The notes under the pieces were generated by a model. It worked only from the letters and a program-made list of their open reading frames with translations, searched no databases and was not told where the DNA came from. From assembly GCA_033060915.1 (NCBI GenBank), contig CM065378.1, positions 53,117,001 to 53,181,000 on the forward strand: a stretch of DNA of 64,000 nt, given 5' to 3'. Origin of the DNA: Euryodendron excelsum (taxonomy: Eukaryota; Streptophyta; Magnoliopsida; Ericales; Pentaphylacaceae). Both the position numbers and the translations under genes were made by a program. Positions 33,864 to 45,405 of the stretch are shown piece after piece (within the stretch, counting starts at the first letter, position 1; each line of letters opens with the position of its first letter).

Positions 33864-36800
33864 GCTGTTGCGCTCAGATTTTTCACACTCGAGGAATACA
33901 CACATAAGTAGGAAAAATACTATACTCTCTAGTTAGAACTCATGCTCCTAGAAGAATGAGTACGACTAGGTTTAAATTAAAAATTGATTTGAACAAAGGG
34001 CTTTTGAAAAATAATTTGGAGTCGTCACCTAACTTGATTAAGGTGAGTTAGGTCACCTGAAAACTAAGCACAATCTGAAGATTACACTTAGGGTTTTTGA
34101 AAAACAATTTTGAAAAACATCCTCAAGAGAGGGTTTTTAGGAAAATAGGTTGTTTGGCACCCTTTGAAAAATATTTAAGCCCTTTTTTGAAAATAACTCC
34201 ATTTGATCTTTTGAAAATAGTGATTCTAGGTTCGGAGGTTGGTCACGTGTAGGGAAGATGCACTAAGCCATCATCCTATCCCGCCCTTGCGGTACCTACA
34301 TGTTTGTTCACCCTAGATCCACCCATTAAAGTCTTTGATTAATACATGTCCAAAACCATCTATTTTTAGAGAAGAATATTTAAAAGAATGATGCATAATA
34401 TGCAAGTACAAGAAAAAAGAGTTTGAAAGTAGGTTTGGAAATAGATTTGTAAAGAACTTGATTCGATTTTAGAAAAGAGATTTGAGAAGATTGATTTGAT
34501 TTCAGAAGAAAGTTTTAGAAATTTGAAATAGAGATTTGAAAATAGATTTTTGGAATTAGAATTACGAAAAAGTTACGGAAGTGGAGATTTGAAAAAAAAG
34601 TTATAGAACTAGAGATTTGAAAAAAGTTATGGAATTACAGATTTGAAAAAAGTTATGACCGCACCTAGGAAGGTTGCCTACGTATCCCTTTTGAGGAATC
34701 AAGTCAGCCGTAGTTCGGACAAGAGTCCGATAGAAAATAGAAGGTTTTGATTTGAAAAAGAATTGGAGTTAAACTTAGAATAAAAGAGTGCAATTTGGAA
34801 TTGAAAAGATTGGACTTTGATTTGGAAGGATAGAACTTGGAAGAAGGATTTGGATTTGTTATGGAAGGATTGAGATTTAGGAAATCTAGACTTAGGAAAG
34901 ATAGGATTTAGGAAGGACTTGAGACTCAAGAAAGATTTGACTTGACTTCGAAGGGTTTTAGAAAATATTTGACTCAAATATTGGACTTGGAAGATTAGGA
35001 AAAGATTGGATTTAGGAAAGGCTCAAATTAGGAGAGTTTCATTTTAAGAAATTTTTATTTTAGGAAAATTTTCATTTTAAGAAAGGTTTTGAAATAGGTA
35101 AGTTTTCGTTTTAGGGAAGTTTCGAGTTAGGAAAGTTCTAAATAAGGAAAGAATTTAAATTGAAAAATTTTGAATTTAGAAATTTTTGACTTAAGAAAGT
35201 TTCGAATGTAGAAAGTTTTGGATTTGGAAAGATTGGAAATTTAGAAAGTTTAGGATTTTGAAAGATTTGGAATTTGAGTTTTAGAAATATTTGAGATTAG
35301 GAAAGGTTTGAGTTCAATAAAGGTTTGAAAACTTGAATTTGGAAAGGTGTGAAATTAAGAAAGGTTGGAATTAGAAAAAATTTGGAAGCTTAAAGTTTAA
35401 GGAAAGATTTGAAAGTTTAAGTTTTGAAAACTTAAGGTTTAGGAAAGTATGAAATTAGAAAGGATTCAAATTAGGAAAGATTTAGCATTTGGAAGGATTG
35501 GTTTAGGAAAGATTTGGATTTTGTTTCTAAGAAGAAATGTTTTGATTTTGTTTCCAAAGACAGAGAATTGGATCTAATTTTCTGGATGGGAGATGAAATT
35601 TGGTTACCTAAAGGGAAGATTAGATTTAACATGGATTTGGAAAGATGAAGTTTTGGAAATCTTAGATTTGGAAGTCTATAATTTTTGAAATATATGGTTT
35701 TGATGTAAAAATGGAGGTTTTTGAAAACCTAGGTTTTAAGGCAAGATTGAAAACCATGTTTTAGAAAAGAAAATTAGGGCTTCCTAATTGTTGGCTCTAG
35801 GGCTTAACTTGGATTCCAAGGAAAAAGATTTTGAAAAGTAGAATTTTTGGAAAGAAAATGTTTTTTTAACGTAGATCTTAAAAATGAGTTTTTGGAAAGT
35901 GAATTTTGAAAAGAGAGTTTTTGGAAAGAGTTTTTTAGGAAAGAAATTTTTGGAAAGAGTTTTTAGGATAGAGATTTTTGAAAAGAGTTGTTAGGAAAGA
36001 AACTTAGAGAGTGTTTCTAGAAAGTGAATTTTAAAGAGAACTTTTTTGGAAATAAGTTTGAAAAGGAGTTTTGAAAAAATAGATTTTTGAAGGGAGTTCT
36101 TAGAAAACAATTTTGGAAAGGAGATTGGAGAGAGTTTTTAGAAAATATGTTGGAAAAGAGATTTTGAAGAAAGAGAGATTTGAAAAGAGAGTTTTTAGAA
36201 AGTCCATAAAAATATCTCACTTTCCTAAAACGATTCTAACCATAAGAAGGCTAGAACCACTCTAAGATAGTGGTTTTGAAAACAATAAGGATTTGAAAAT
36301 ATGGACCACATTGGTCACTTTAAATGTAACACTTTCCTAAAGCAACCCTAGCCATAGAAAGGCTATAATCACTTTAGGATTGTGATTTTGAAAACAAGTT
36401 TTGAGGAAGAAAATTTTAATGTAAGTTTGAAAACAATTTTAATTCAAGTTTTGAAAACAAGTTTGAAAACGAATTTTGGAGAAATACAAGATCATGATAT
36501 GCACAATACAAGTTGGAGTCGTGAACATACTAGGTTAAAGGCTTCACCACATAACCAAGGGTGCTAAACCCATGTGGTCTTCGGTTAGACTAAGAGAAAG
36601 CCCCCGACACGGTGATCTTCAATAGCCTAATCCTACACATGGACTGGGAAGTCCTTTGTTTCAAGCATGCAAGAAGGGGGGGGGGGGAAGAAGATAGGGA
36701 ATTAAAATAGAAGAAAACCCAAGTGGGTTCAGAGAGAGAAGAGATGGGGGAATTGCATAAACGTAAATAGGAAGCTTGCCTTATGCCTTCTTTTATTTGC

Positions 36801-37094
36801 TTTGTTTTTCTTGCTTTGTTTTGATCTTTACTTTAGTCTTTACCTTGATTTTCGAGTGCTTGCTTGGATCTTTGAAAACTTTAGAGTTGCAGCACTTCAA
36901 GTCTTCAATGGGGGCTTTGGTGGCTAGTATATGATTGTATGTGAGTGTATGGGAGCTAGGGTTTAGTGTATGTGAGCTAGGGTTTGGAAAACCTAAAGAA
37001 GACTAGGGTTTAGGGTGGCTATGAGCTCTGTGTATCAAAAAGGAAAGTTTTCAAACTGAGTTTGCGGACCCTTTTCATGTTGGAGGAGGCTCTG

Positions 37095-37102
37095 TATTTA
37101 TA
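37095..37102 (-). promoter_or_regulatory. TATA box, LTR C (element 1 promoter)
   Basis: TATAAATA on the minus strand within a symmetrical TATTTATAAATA. This is the promoter expected to drive the gag transcript. Confidence 0.6.
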
Positions 37103-38033
37103 AATAGAGGAATGACTTGGCGCTTGTTGCAGTGCGCCAAGCAAAAAATCCTTCTAGAGTGGCGCTAGCCACTTAGGAAAGTTTTAAGGTCGGCAAGCAA
37201 CGTATCTTCAGAAGATTTGGGCGACTGTATTATTGACTATTATGTAATTTTTAGCCTGACTTCATTAGAAATGACTCCGAAAGGTCCTAGAATGGTTTAT
37301 GGGGCCGGAATTAGCCCGGAAGGCCAGAAAAGAACAAGAAGCCCTAAAATAGCGTCTCGGGGGTAATAGTCTTGAAGAATGATGTCAAAATGGGACGGAG
37401 GGGTTGACCGGGCCATTAGGGGCAAAACGGTCAATCAGGCCAGAAAGCTGTCGGGAGGGACTCAGAATATTCCGAAAGAAGACTTGAGATTTGGAAACAT
37501 TACTTAGAATGTCCCAGGAGGTTACCGATTTGATACCCAGAGCCCCGTGTGGTCAGAAAAGGAAACCAGCCCACTTAGGGCAAAACGGTCATTTCGCACT
37601 AGGTTTGCTGAAACTGACTCGGAATAATCCGAAAAGATAATGGAAGATTGAGAATACTATAAGAAGCATTGTTGGGAGACCACCGGTTTGATACCTAGAG
37701 CCAGTGTGGTTCCCTGGGCACTCAGATGCCTAGGAGTAAATAGGTTATCTTGACCGGAATGTTTCGAAATTGGCCCGAAACTGACTAGAAAGCACCTAAT
37801 CATGCCGGATTGTCTTTAAGACAATCTTGGAAGGGTGGACTTACCATTTTGAGGACTTATGTACTTTCCCAAGAAACATGCCGAAAATGGCCCTAGGGGC
37901 AGTTTGGTCATTTTTTACTAGAGTGGGCTAGCAGACACTGGTGTTGACCTGGGTTTTGAGTATTTCTATCACTCTGACGATGGTCCTGTGATATAGAGGT
38001 TTGTCGGCAATTCCTTATATCGACTTGTTTGCG

Positions 38034-38445
38034 AGTGTTTCCGCCACTCTGACGATTACGATATTTACGAGTATTTCCGTTACTCGAACGGGTCGCGATC
38101 ATTCCAGAGACTGCCTTATCTTTGGAAGTTACTAGGTGGACTTAGTGCCTAAGGAATCAACTTTCTCGGAAGGCATGCCGAAACAGACATTTCTACATTG
38201 GCGGGCTAGCAGGCGCCAAAGGTGGACCGTTCTACTATCTCGGGGACTTGGGGTCTCATCCCGGTCGATGGGTTTGAAGGGACTTACCATTCCGAAGAAC
38301 TATCTCGGAAACGTGCCGGAAAGATGGACTTACCACCTTGAGGAATCGACTTTCTCGAAAGGTGTGCTGGATTTAATTGGAATTGAAATTAGACTGAATT
38401 CGATTGGAAAAGGGGACTTACTGTCTTCGAGAAGACGCGCCCACT
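38034..38445 (-). repeat. stem-loop modules in the U3 of LTR C
   Basis: GAGTGTTTCCGCCACTC and GAGTATTTCCGTTACTC (38034-38090) have matched changes in both arms. The module at 38334-38364 has the outer stem CACCT/AGGTG, inner stem TGAG/CTCG, an 11-base loop and a two-base bulge at the same place as in LTR A. The GTCTT-CGAG-AAGAC hairpin near 38425 replaces GTCTC-CGAA-GAGAC of LTR B. Confidence 0.65.
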
Positions 38446-38638
38446 GGAATCGGACCGAATAATGCCCTAAGGGTATTTTGGTCATTTTGCCTCTATTGGG
38501 CCTAATGGGCCCAAGAAGTGATTGATTGACAAGATCGGACTTGGAAAGCTGATTTAAATTGGAATATGTCCATATTAATTTGAACTCAAGTCTGGACAGA
38601 TTGGAGATTGCTAAGCGGGCAAAAATGGGATCCTTACA

Positions 38639-40433
38639 TTATGACTGCACCTATTTAGGTTGCCTACGTATCTTATTTGGCGAGACTCAGGTTATTTGTA
38701 GTTCATGCAAGTGCATGATTAAAAATTGGAGTCGAGAGTGCCTTTGATTGTTTTGAAACTTGAACTTAAGGGAGTTTTGACTTGAAAGGGGACTTAAGAG
38801 AGTTTTGAAACGTGTTTTGAAATCAACTCATGGAAGTTTTGAAAGTGTTTTCAAAACATTGATTTGAGATTTTTAAAGATGAAGTTTGGAATGGGATGAA
38901 CATAGTGCTCTCGAAAACTTATCTCGAAAAGACTTTTGAAACCATTTTCTATGCCTTATGAAAAGCTTGTTTGAATGTTTCATCACCTTTAAGAAATCAG
39001 TTATTGAACAAACTAAACTCCTCTAGGGTTATATTTTTGAAAAATACTTTTTAGAAAAGGGCTACAAACTTCCTTTATGGTCTTTAAAACTTTAAGGTTA
39101 TAAAACCCTATTTTGATATCAAACTAAACTTCCTCATGAGAAGACTAAGGTTGTCTCAAGAATGTAACTCTTGAAAATCCTTTTCGAAAAAGATTTTTGA
39201 AAACCTTTAGCGTATGGAACCTTAATATGAACAATGACAGTTTCATTTAATGTATCCTCTTCCTTTGGAAATCCTAACCATGAGAGGGTTAGAATTATAC
39301 TTCGGGTTACGAGTTTTAGAAAATATTTTTGGAAGATAGTTTTAGAAAATGCCAAGTGTCTAGCAATTTTTTATTAAGACAAGTTTAAGAGAACTATTGG
39401 AAAAGAATTTAAGAAGGTAACAAAAGAATTTGAAAAGGTTTTATTAACATGATTTTTTTTGAATACTTAAGAGAGTGAAGATTTTTTAAAATAAGTGTGA
39501 AAAAGTTTTTTGAACTTAAGATTTGGAATTGTGGCTTGTGATTAGAAACTTGAGATCTGGCAACTAAAATTAACTAACTAGGGTTAGATTGACCAAGGGT
39601 TAGGATGACCTAGGATTAACTAAAAGTTAAGTTGAACTAGGATTTTGGAACCTAGAAAGAGAGACTAGGGTCTTGGAAACCTAAAGAGAGAAACTAGGGT
39701 TTTGGAACCTATTGGTTTTGAAAGGTGATTTTGAACTAGGGTTTTGGACCTTAGTGGTTTTGAAAGGCGTGGATAATGTTATTATATACACAAAACTTGA
39801 AAGTTTATTTTTGAAAACTATGATTTCTTGTAAACACTCTATGATTTTATGTGAAAAACTTTTAAGAAACACTTTGAAAAATGTTATTTCATGTGAACTT
39901 TTTGTGATTTCATGTGAACTTTTTTAGAAAACCAACTCAAGAGAGTTGTGAGTTTTGTAAAACTATTTGAAAAATGAATTTAAGTGATAGATGAATTTTA
40001 CTGACTACTTGAAAACCAACTTAAGGGAGTTGTCTTGAAATCCATTTTAACATAAACTCAAGAGAGTAACATTTTAGAAAACCCCTCAAGAGATGGTTAT
40101 TTTGAAAATCATTTCCGAAACATTAAAACCACTCAAGTGAGCATGTGATTCATATGATTGATATTTGAAAACCACTCAAGAGAGGGTTGTCTTGGAAACT
40201 ATTTCAATTATAGACTCAAGAGAGCATAATATTTGAAGGCCACTCAAGAGAGGGTTGTTTTGAAAATCCCTTTTGTACAAACTCAAGAGAGTTATATGAA
40301 ATAATACAACCTAGAGGTTAGGTGGTTTTGAAGGCCTTCTAAGGCATATACACTTAGGGTTTTGGGTAGGAGTACTAGGAAACCCTAATTTGGAGACTTT
40401 TGGAGAGACATTTTGCAAAGCTTCTTGTAAACA
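38639..40433 (-). mobile_element. older Tat-type LTR, right part, resumed after element 1
   Basis: It starts with the second TTATG copy and continues the LTR from 14509. It aligns with 46040-48450: the CCTACGTATC block, AACTCAAGAGAGTT units, and the block CCATGAGAGGGTTAGAA. It is cut at 40434 by the terminus of another LTR in the opposite orientation. Confidence 0.72.
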
Positions 40434-42165
40434 CCCTATTTTTGCCCTCTCGACAATATTTAAACCAATTCTTCCTATAAAATGTCACAACATTATCAAG
40501 CCTAAACTGACTTTTCATACTCCAGTTCAGTCAATTGGTTGCTTTCTGAGCCTAGAGGACCCGATTGAAGACAAAAAGACCAAAATGCTATTAGGCAGTC
40601 TAGGCAACTTCCCTGAATCAATCGGTCTCTTAAACTAATGCCAAATACCGTCAGAATGGTGGAAGCACTCACAAACCATCATATCGTCAGAGTGACGGAA
40701 GCACTCACAAACTATTAAGTTGTTGAAGTGACAAAAGCAGTCACAAACCCTCATACTGTCAGAGTGATGAAAACACTCACAAACTTTAAATGCTCCACTT
40801 CTAGAGCCTGTTAGCCCGTCAATGTAGAATGTTTGTTATGCTCCTTGGCATCAGGTAAGTTCCTTGAGATCAGGTGGTCTCTGGAAACCAACACCATCCC
40901 ATCGGAGTGGCGAAAACACTCATAAACCTTTAAGCTATTGGAATATTGAGAACACTCACCAGGTCGATATGGGTACACTACAAATAACCTAGTGTCATGA
41001 GACCGAAATTGCCCCTTGGCCGTGGTAAGTTTTTAAGAGAAAAGAGAGACCTTCAAAAACCAACTCGTCACAACCATCGAAGTGATGAAAATACTCGTAA
41101 ACCTAGGTCAACACCGACGCCTACTAGCCTGTCTTAATGAAAAATGACCAAACTGCCCCTTGGACATGGTGGCACGTCTTGCGAGAAAATACAAATTCCT
41201 CGAGACAGTAAGTCCATCCAACCCGGCACATCTTTGAGAAAATACTAAGTCCACGAGATGGTATGTCCACCTCCAAGGACTATCCTTGAATAGTCTGGCA
41301 TGTTCAATATGCCATTCTAGTCGACTCCAGACCAATTTCGGTTGTACTTAGTCAAAATAACCATTTCTCCTTAGGCACCCTTTGTACGTCCTTGAGAAAG
41401 TATTAAGCCCTTGAGACGGTAAGTCCACCCTCTATGACTGTCCCTTGATAGTTTGGCACATTCAAGATGCCAATCAAACAGACTCCGGACCCATTCAGGT
41501 GATATTTGGTCAAAATGACTATTTTACCCTTAGACAAGCTAGCACGTCCTTAAGAAATACCATTTTACTCCTGGCGACTCGAGCACCCGGTCCTAATCAC
41601 ACCGGCTATGGGAATTAAACTGGAAACCTGATTATTTTCTAGGCGTATGTAGCATTGTTCTGCCACTGGGACCTCTTATGCTGATTATGCCTTGATATTT
41701 GCGTAATCCAGGAAAGATTTGAGAAAATTAGTTGCGTTTATGACGTTTCTCTGTTGTTTCTTATGAATCGGGAGCCCTTGGGGAGCTTCAAAGGATTCCG
41801 AATGATAGAGATATTTTATCGAGAAGCATGTATGAAAATAAGTTGTTTAGAGTGTCAGTGATATGCTCCGAGGGTTTCTAGAAATGACAGTTTTGCACCA
41901 CATGATCGTGGCCTACGAGAAGCAACCTCCTTAATAAAACCGTATTGATGGTAGGTCCTCTGAATAAGTTTCAAGAAATTTTCTAATTTACACATTTCTC
42001 AAGTCATTTGACTGTGCATTTTAATCAAGAAATTGAAGAAAAAGCCAACCTTGACGGAGCATTTGTGAGACGCTCTACGGGTTTTTCAAAGTGGCAATTT
42101 TTGGGCAATGAGATCGAATGCTTTGGGAAGCGATCTTTTCAATCAAGCCGTATCGATAGAAAGAC
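40434..42165 (+). mobile_element. plus-oriented Tat-type LTR (LTR4), first part
   Basis: It begins TGTAAACACCCTATTTTTGC, the U3 terminus of this superfamily read in the sense direction, inserted into the older LTR. It carries CGTCAGAGTGACGG units (40660-40780), the module GTCT-TG-CGAG...CTCG-AGAC at 41176-41206 and CAAAATGACCATTTT-like blocks. It is broken by a solo LTR at 42166 and continues at 44736. Confidence 0.65.
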
Positions 42166-44735
42166 TGTGACACCCTAATCTCATATTTTTATGATTAGTT
42201 GAATTGCATCGTAAACGTAGTTGAAGTAGTTTATTTAATTTACATCTATTACATGGTTAATTATAAATTGTGTGTGCCACTTGTATTATTTTATTAGTGG
42301 TAAGGTAAATGGTGAGTCCTTAGTGAGTGGGTATAATAAGTGGGTGTATAAAATACCTAAATGTGAGTAGGTATAATAAATGGGTGTATAAAATACCTAA
42401 AGGTGAGTGGGTATAATAAATGGGTATATAAAATACCTAAGGGGGGGTGAGATATATGATTGTATCTCTATTGAAGTTAATTGAGAGGAGGGGAGGGTGT
42501 CGGTGGAGAGAAAGATGGAAAGATGACAAGAGGGGACAAGGAGGCAAATGAAGAAAGAAAAGAAAGAAAAAGAAAGAAAAAAACAAGAATGGTGGGGGGT
42601 GAGTGGTCTAGCATGATGGGAGAGAGAAGAGAGGAAAGAGCTGCCATTATAGAGAGAGAGATATATATATATAGAGTTATAGAGAGAGAGAAAAGCTTGG
42701 AGACAGAAGGAACAATCGGTGGAAAAGAGGAAGAAGAAGAAAAAAGGGGAAAAATCTAAGGAAACTTTCTTGCACTTTGTTTTCCTCATTTAAGGTGAGT
42801 ATCATGCTTGTTTCATCTTATTTTCTCTAATTATTGCATGTTATATGAGTCATGCCATGGAAGGAGGAGGATGAAGGAGAGATCTTCCATGGTAAAAACT
42901 TAGAATCACCCATGGCAGCCATAACAGAGTATTTTCTATGAAAAGGCTACTGTTTAGAGATATTTCGACCTAGCTAAAAATTTTATTTGTGGCTGAATTT
43001 TTGAACACTGTAAGGTAGAGTTATAAGGATCATTTGGGCTTTGAATTCACTTAAAAATGTTGTAATTTCAAATTATGGTGAATTTTTGAAATGAGACTGT
43101 CTCTGCAGATTTTTGATGCCCAGATCTGTAACCTTTGGTTTGACAGAACATTCGACCAAGTTAGAGTAGTCCAAAAATTATGAAATTTTTACTGTATCTA
43201 GGATAAAGGTTGATGATAATCTGTACCAAATTTCAGATCATTTAGATATCGTTTACCTATGTTATTAATTTATCAAAGATAGACTATTTACTGCTAAATT
43301 CGAGTTTCTGCAGCACTGCCCTGTATTTGAAAATACCAAATAAATACTTAGGCATGTTCAAAAAATGTACAATTTGGTCTGGATACTCTTTGATATGTCT
43401 AGTTCGTATTTCTAAAGTTTTATAATTTTTGGGTATAAGCTCACGAAGTTATGTCCAGGTTATGAAGCCTGTGTCAGTTTTGGCAGATTAGAGGACTTGG
43501 TGTATTTTGGTATTTTTCAGCTCTAGCTTTACATTGGGTGTGTGATTGAGATTAGCATATGGTAGTTCTAATGTATAATTTCAGTGTTATAACTTGTTTG
43601 TATAGACATTATAGCTATGATTATTGGAGTATACATTGAGTTTCCTAAACTAATACGGTTGTGGTGATAGGAGCTAACGGAGAGCAAGTTCCTTCAACGT
43701 CAACCCCGAAGTGATCTTTGACGTAGTGTGTGTGCAGTGACAGGTGGGATCATAAGATAATCTTATTCATATAGAAGTGAATATATATTACTTGTATTAT
43801 TATTTGTGTTGGTGTTAATTGTGGGATTGTGGGATTTTGAGATAATCTTATTCATGTTAAATGCATTGTTTATTTTCATGTAATGGTGGTGAATGCATAT
43901 GAGATGTTGAAGGTGTTTATATATGAGGTGAAAGTGATATTATATGAGAAGCTCTGTGGAGACATTGATGATTTTATATATATGGTGGCATTGCATACCA
44001 TTCATATTGTATGCCTTGCATTGCACTGGAGAGAGTTAACCACGGTGGATTAACCAAGGCTTAGTCACGGTGGACTAGCGTAGGGGTGCCACGGTGGGCA
44101 TTCCTTGAAAACGCGCCATCGATATATTGGGTCAACGTTATCTAAAATTGAGCGCACATGTGGGTGATACATTCATTGCATTGAGGCATCCATGATATAT
44201 CCATGATATATATATATTGATCATTTATACCGTGTACATTGTGGGTGTTTATTATCATTCTTTATGAATTTGATTATCTATCGTGAGCATGTTGATAATT
44301 AGCTCACACCCACACAGACTGTCTTGACAGGTAACTTGGAGATGACGGTTTGGTTCACTGCAGTCTTGGTCCTTGCCGTGATGGCAATCATGTCGATGTC
44401 AGGATGTCGAGTCTCGGGGCTTGGGAGAGCTCCATTGTTTTACTTTCAGTTCATGGTTGTATTTTATATGAGACGTTGGGTTTTGGTGTTATGTTTTAAC
44501 TTTGTATAATGGTAAAGAATTTTGTGAAAGGATGTTGATTATTTTCCAGTGGTAATGTATTTCTTTTGGAGAGTTTATTATATTTTCCTCATTGTATTAT
44601 TTATCTCGTATATTCCGCTGCGTTTTTTTATTTTCGAGTATGTGTTGAGGTGTCGTTCGCAGGTACGGTGACCTGTGCGATCACACCTCACCTAATGTGA
44701 CATAATTAATGTCTAATTGGGTTGGGGGTGTGACA
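42166..44735. mobile_element. 2.57-kb solo LTR of another family, 5-bp TSD
   Basis: It begins TGTGACACCC, ends GGGGTGTGACA and is flanked by AAGAC on both sides (42161-42165, 44736-44740). No internal coding region is present. The TGTGACACCC start, the length and the GTGCGATCACACC stretch near the end are like Tekay/Del-type chromovirus LTRs, but this lineage call is from memory. Inside are three ~50-bp units with TATAAAATACCTAA (42322-42450) and a (GA)n tract near 42640-42690. Confidence 0.78.
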
Positions 44736-44930
44736 AAGACATTTGAAAATTGTTTGATTTACACATTTCTCAAGTCATTTGATGGTGCATTTTAGTTTAG
44801 AAATTGAGAAAAAAGTTAACTTGGGCGTAGCGTCTGTGATACACTCTGCGAAGGTTTTAATAACTTAAGTGTTTCTCAAGTCAAGGGACTCACTTGGAGT
44901 TTGATAGGGATCTCGTTCAGATTATCCCAA
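44736..44930 (+). mobile_element. LTR4, continuation after the nested solo LTR
   Basis: It resumes with a second copy of the unit ACACATTTCTCAAGTCATTTG, also present at 41987. It changes near 44930 into a minus-strand leader without an LTR terminus, so this is a recombination or deletion junction. Confidence 0.55.
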
Positions 44931-45386
44931 TGTTTTTCAATTGGAGAAAATAGCCTAACAACACACATCCATTCTGTAGCATTCATGCATTCATGACAGT
45001 TAAAGCATTCATATAGAATAAAGTAAATATGAACAAGGGTTTACCTATAAAAGAAATACAAAAAGTTAAAACTTTTTAAAAAACTCAATGTAAGATAAAA
45101 TAGATGATTAGTGCAAGAGCATGAACATGGAAATTAATGTAATAGCATGAATATAAACAACGAATGAAAGTCACGACCCTTTTTGAAAACATTTTTTGGA
45201 AAACATTGTTTGATTTTACGAACTTGAGACTTTTGAAAACTTTTTAGAAAGTCTGAGAAGAACTTATGATTTTTGAAAACTTGATTTGAAAAGCATGAAA
45301 TCTGGATAAAAATAGACAAAGTAACTGAAGATTCTAGATGAGTAGAGGGTGAAGAGAGACATGATAATGGTCTAACTCTCTAACTA
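44931..45386 (-). other. leader fragment of a minus-strand Tat-type element (element 2)
   Basis: Read on the minus strand it follows the leader at 60084-60540: CATGTCTC-TCTTCACCC, TTACTTTGTC, ATTCATGC-type repeats, AAACCCTTGTTCA and ATGAATGC. Only the first ~450 bp inside the PBS remain. Confidence 0.65.
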
Positions 45387-45405
45387 GTTCCTAGTAGAGT
45401 CGCCA
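45387..45405 (-). other. primer-binding site of element 2
   Basis: The minus strand reads TGGCGACTCTACTAGGAAC two bases inside the LTR end. This is the cleanest PBS in the window. Confidence 0.7.

Larger units (their letters stand above)
14510..38638 (-). mobile_element. complete nonautonomous Tat/Ogre-like giant LTR element (element 1)
   Basis: The element is bounded by TTATG on both sides (14505-14509, 38639-38643). The two LTRs face the same way: 33866-38638 is the 5' LTR and 14510-19386 the 3' LTR, because the PBS, polypurine tract, TATA boxes and gag all read on the minus strand. Leaving out the nested solo LTR and its duplicated target bases, the element is about 18.9 kb with a 9.2-kb interior. 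Order from its 5' end: LTR, PBS, leader (33844-32296), gag (32295-30295), a spacer without recognisable coding (30294-28287), then an antisense PMD gene (28286-21228), polypurine tract, LTR. No protease, reverse transcriptase, RNase H or integrase motif was seen, and the 2-kb spacer is too short for pol. Long LTRs, extra ORFs and a TGGCGACTC-type PBS are known from the Tat/Ogre lineage of Ty3/gypsy. Mobility would need proteins supplied by a relative. Confidence 0.8.
33866..38638 (-). repeat. element 1, 5' LTR (LTR C)
   Basis: This LTR is 4773 bp, begins TGTTGCGCTC (mutated TGTCGCGCCC) and ends GGGATCCTTACA. TATAAATA on the minus strand is at 37095-37102, the purine arrays at 34985-36205 and the U3 stem-loops at 37958-38445. 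The PBS sits next to its left end, so this is the promoter-bearing 5' LTR. Confidence 0.85.

Noticed and set aside
42397..42789. 130-codon frame (minus) and overlapping 92-codon frame (plus)
   Set aside because: Both are translations of GA-rich and TATAAAATACC repeats inside the solo LTR at 42166-44735.
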